Part shown: one piece after another, positions 62,340 through 64,000 of the stretch
Layout of the letters: every line of letters begins with the position of its first letter
Position numbering within the stretch: position 1 is the stretch's first letter
Source: Brienomyrus brachyistius
Taxonomy: Eukaryota; Chordata; Actinopteri; Osteoglossiformes; Mormyridae
Length of the DNA stretch: 64,000 nt
NCBI RefSeq assembly: GCF_023856365.1
Contig: NC_064537.1
Location: forward strand, 6,708,324 to 6,772,323
Direction of reading: 5' to 3'
Translations under genes and position numbers: made by a program
Notes under the pieces: model-generated
What the model saw: the letters and a program-made list of their open reading frames with translations, nothing else
Told to the model about the DNA's origin: nothing
The model's database searches: none

Positions 62340-63318
62340 ATGCTCCCACTGCTGAGAACTGTGGGACTGCGAGCATTCTCAATGGCGTCGGAAACATATT
62401 CTTCTGGCACACATTCAGCTGCTTTTGTCACCTGTCCTAATGAGCAGGTGGCCAAAGATCTGGCCAGGTAACAGTATCAAACCTCTCAACGATATCCGGC
62501 TGTTGATACATTCTTAAAACAATGAGTTCAATTATAAACAGTTATTATGAAACGGGTTTCTGAAGAACCTTTCACCTTTTCGTCAACAGTTCGTCTTTTA
62601 TTGTGAATTTTCGGTAACACGTTAAAATAGTTCACTTTAAATTGGGATTTACAGGTGGGGGTTTCTGACCGACTAAATGGAGTAATGAAATCTGGGAACA
62701 ATTAATGAAAAGAAAACGTTTTCAAAAATAAGGCGTCTTAAATCGTGATAGGGTGGCAGAAACCAAAAATCCCAGTTAGTCCTTAGAGACAGAATGGAGT
62801 AGCTTCTTTTTCTGAATCCTGTCGAAATCAGATGTCTAGTTACTACCCGTTGAGTATGAGGTCTGCGCCATATGTGCCGAGCAGAAAACAGAAGAGGCCG
62901 CACGAAATGATGGTTAAGTATTATACGTAAAGCAGAAGCGGAAAGAGGCAGTAGATAGACCTGAAGCTTGTTTGCTCATGTGTCAAGAGGGCCGCTCATT
63001 ATAGTAACCTTGAGGAAGATGATTATCCGGAATTGATTCACTAAAATACTGGTTGCTTTAGGCAAACCTGATATGTAAACGTGATTCCTTCCCTGGTGTG
63101 ATGGTGTGATGCCGTCTCCACAGAGGGATGGTGGAGAAGAAGCTAGCAGCCTGTGTCAACATTGTGCCCAAGATCACATCCGTGTAAGTGTGAACTGCAC
63201 GAACGCGCTGTGGCGTGTACATCCGCCGCAGGCCGGCAACCTAAAGGCTCAGCTCTGCCTGTTATCTTCCAGGTATGAGTGGCAGGGCAAGATTGAGGAG
63301 GACAGTGAAGTCTTGCTG
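62340..63318 (+). CDS. cuta: cuta, CutA homolog, first three coding exons (3' end beyond window)
   Basis: CutA is a small trimeric protein named for bacterial divalent-cation tolerance. The vertebrate form has been linked to acetylcholinesterase maturation; its exact role is unsettled. Exons: 62340-62467, 63124-63183 and 63273-63318, with donors GTAACA, GTAAGT and GTGAGT and acceptors CCACAG and TTCCAG. The spliced product reads HSAAFVTCPNEQVAKDLAR, then GMVEKKLAACVNIVPKITSV, then YEWQGKIEEDSEVLL, the conserved CutA core strands. Two starts are possible. The first ATG, at 62340, adds MLPLLRTVGLRAFS, a short basic, hydrophobic leader resembling the long vertebrate isoform's targeting leader. 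The second ATG, at 62382, gives the cytosolic-type MASETYSSG start. An in-frame TGA lies upstream of both. The remaining exons (MIKT... to the C-terminus) were not found before 64,000. Identity is secure; the start is uncertain. Confidence 0.93.
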
Positions 63319-63397
63319 GTGAGTGTCTTTGTTCCTGGCTTGCATTGCTCACCTCGTGAAGAGCTTGTTAAAATTTCTACGCGTGAATGTCTGTGTG

Positions 63398-63715
63398 TCT
63401 AAAAACACCGATGAGCCAAAACTTTGCGACCACCCCCACTTCATGCGAATAATGCTGACTAATAAATGTGTCAAGCTCTGAGATATATTACATGTCAAGC
63501 TAACATTGGGTAGTCGACATGTTGAATGCAGAAATGGACAGGGGTAAAGATCTAAGTGATTCTGACATAGGCGGAATTATTATGGTCAGATCATCTCCGT
63601 AACGGCAAACGCGGTGTTTATGGTCAGCCATGGTGAATTCCTACTAAGAGAGGTCTGAGGAGGAAAAAACCACGAATTGCTGTCAAGGTGTTGGGCGACC
63701 AGGACTTATCAATGT
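63398..63715 (+). mobile_element. Decayed Tc1/mariner-like transposon fragment
   Basis: The stretch starts ACCGATGAGCCAAAACTTTG and later reads GATTCTGACATAGGCGG and CATCTCCGTAACGGC. It resembles the 5' part of a common fish Tc1-like element (GATGAGCCAAAACATT..., then TTCTGAC..., CATCTCCAAAACGGC) as I remember it. It is frameshifted, short and lacks a transposase ORF, so it is a fossil. It sits in the cuta intron after the third coding exon. Confidence 0.65.
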
Positions 63716-63726
63716 AGGCTTTGAAT

Positions 63727-63775
63727 GAACAACAACAACAATTTTTTTTTGTATAGCGTGTCTTTCCAACATTAC
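63727..63775 (+). repeat. Short teleost repeat fragment (ACAACAACAATTTT...TATAGCG)
   Basis: AACAACAACAATTTTTTTTT followed by GTATAGCGTGTCTTTCC resembles the AATTCAATTT...TATAGCGCCTTTCAC motif common in fish genomes. A longer copy of that motif is at 39,364-39,535. Confidence 0.5.
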
Positions 63776-64000
63776 ATGAAGGTTATCCTGTCTGGTAGAA
63801 AGCTACAGCAGGACTACTGTGGCAGATAATTGTAAAGATGGTCACAGGAGTAATATGTTCCGTCACACAGGCCGCGTGCATGCAGACACACACACACACA
63901 GACACACACAGCTTCTACGAGTTGCATTGGCTAACCTTTGGAGATTCCTTGTTGTAGTTGGTGTATTAACCAAGAAATGGACATATTGTCCCCAACAGCA

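Overview
The window looks like teleost fish genomic DNA. It has vertebrate intron-exon genes, long gene-free stretches, many short dispersed repeats of fish type, abundant AC/GT/GA microsatellites, and unusually long G homopolymers (20-24 bases). I did not identify the species. Three protein-coding genes can be supported. All were recognised by comparing spliced translations with remembered vertebrate families; no search was run.

Layout: (1) 1-30,367 is almost certainly intron 1 of cacng2 (minus strand). It has no recognisable exon, but it holds three minisatellites (16-, 44- and 52-bp units), several hAT-like miniature elements and SINE-like fragments. (2) 30,368-30,578 is coding exon 1 of cacng2 (TARP gamma-2, stargazin). 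A TATA-like element lies about 210 bp upstream of its ATG and a CpG-rich block lies at about 31.85-32.42 kb. (3) 32.4-51.8 kb is intergenic. It is dominated by a 2.7-kb tandem array of a 48-bp unit at 42.4-45.1 kb, plus fold-back elements and simple repeats. (4) 51,840-60,760 is the complete eif3d gene (minus strand): 15 coding exons that splice to 552 codons plus stop, with an inferred 5' noncoding exon. One intron uses a GC donor. Introns carry a 41-bp minisatellite and a 177-bp fold-back element. (5) 62,340-63,318 holds the first three coding exons of cuta (plus strand), head-to-head with eif3d; the gene runs off the right edge. A decayed Tc1-like fragment follows the third exon.

The genes are not functionally linked: eIF3d is a translation factor, TARP gamma-2 an AMPA-receptor auxiliary subunit, and CutA a small trimeric protein. 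Their adjacency is a matter of synteny. As remembered, human EIF3D and CACNG2 are also neighbours on one strand but in the opposite transcriptional order. I saw no CRISPR array, operon or previously unknown protein system. The most interesting content is the repeat biology: a 48-bp satellite that seems to have grown out of a dispersed repeat, arrays with higher-order structure, nested insertions with target-site duplications, and a four-copy unclassified repeat family.
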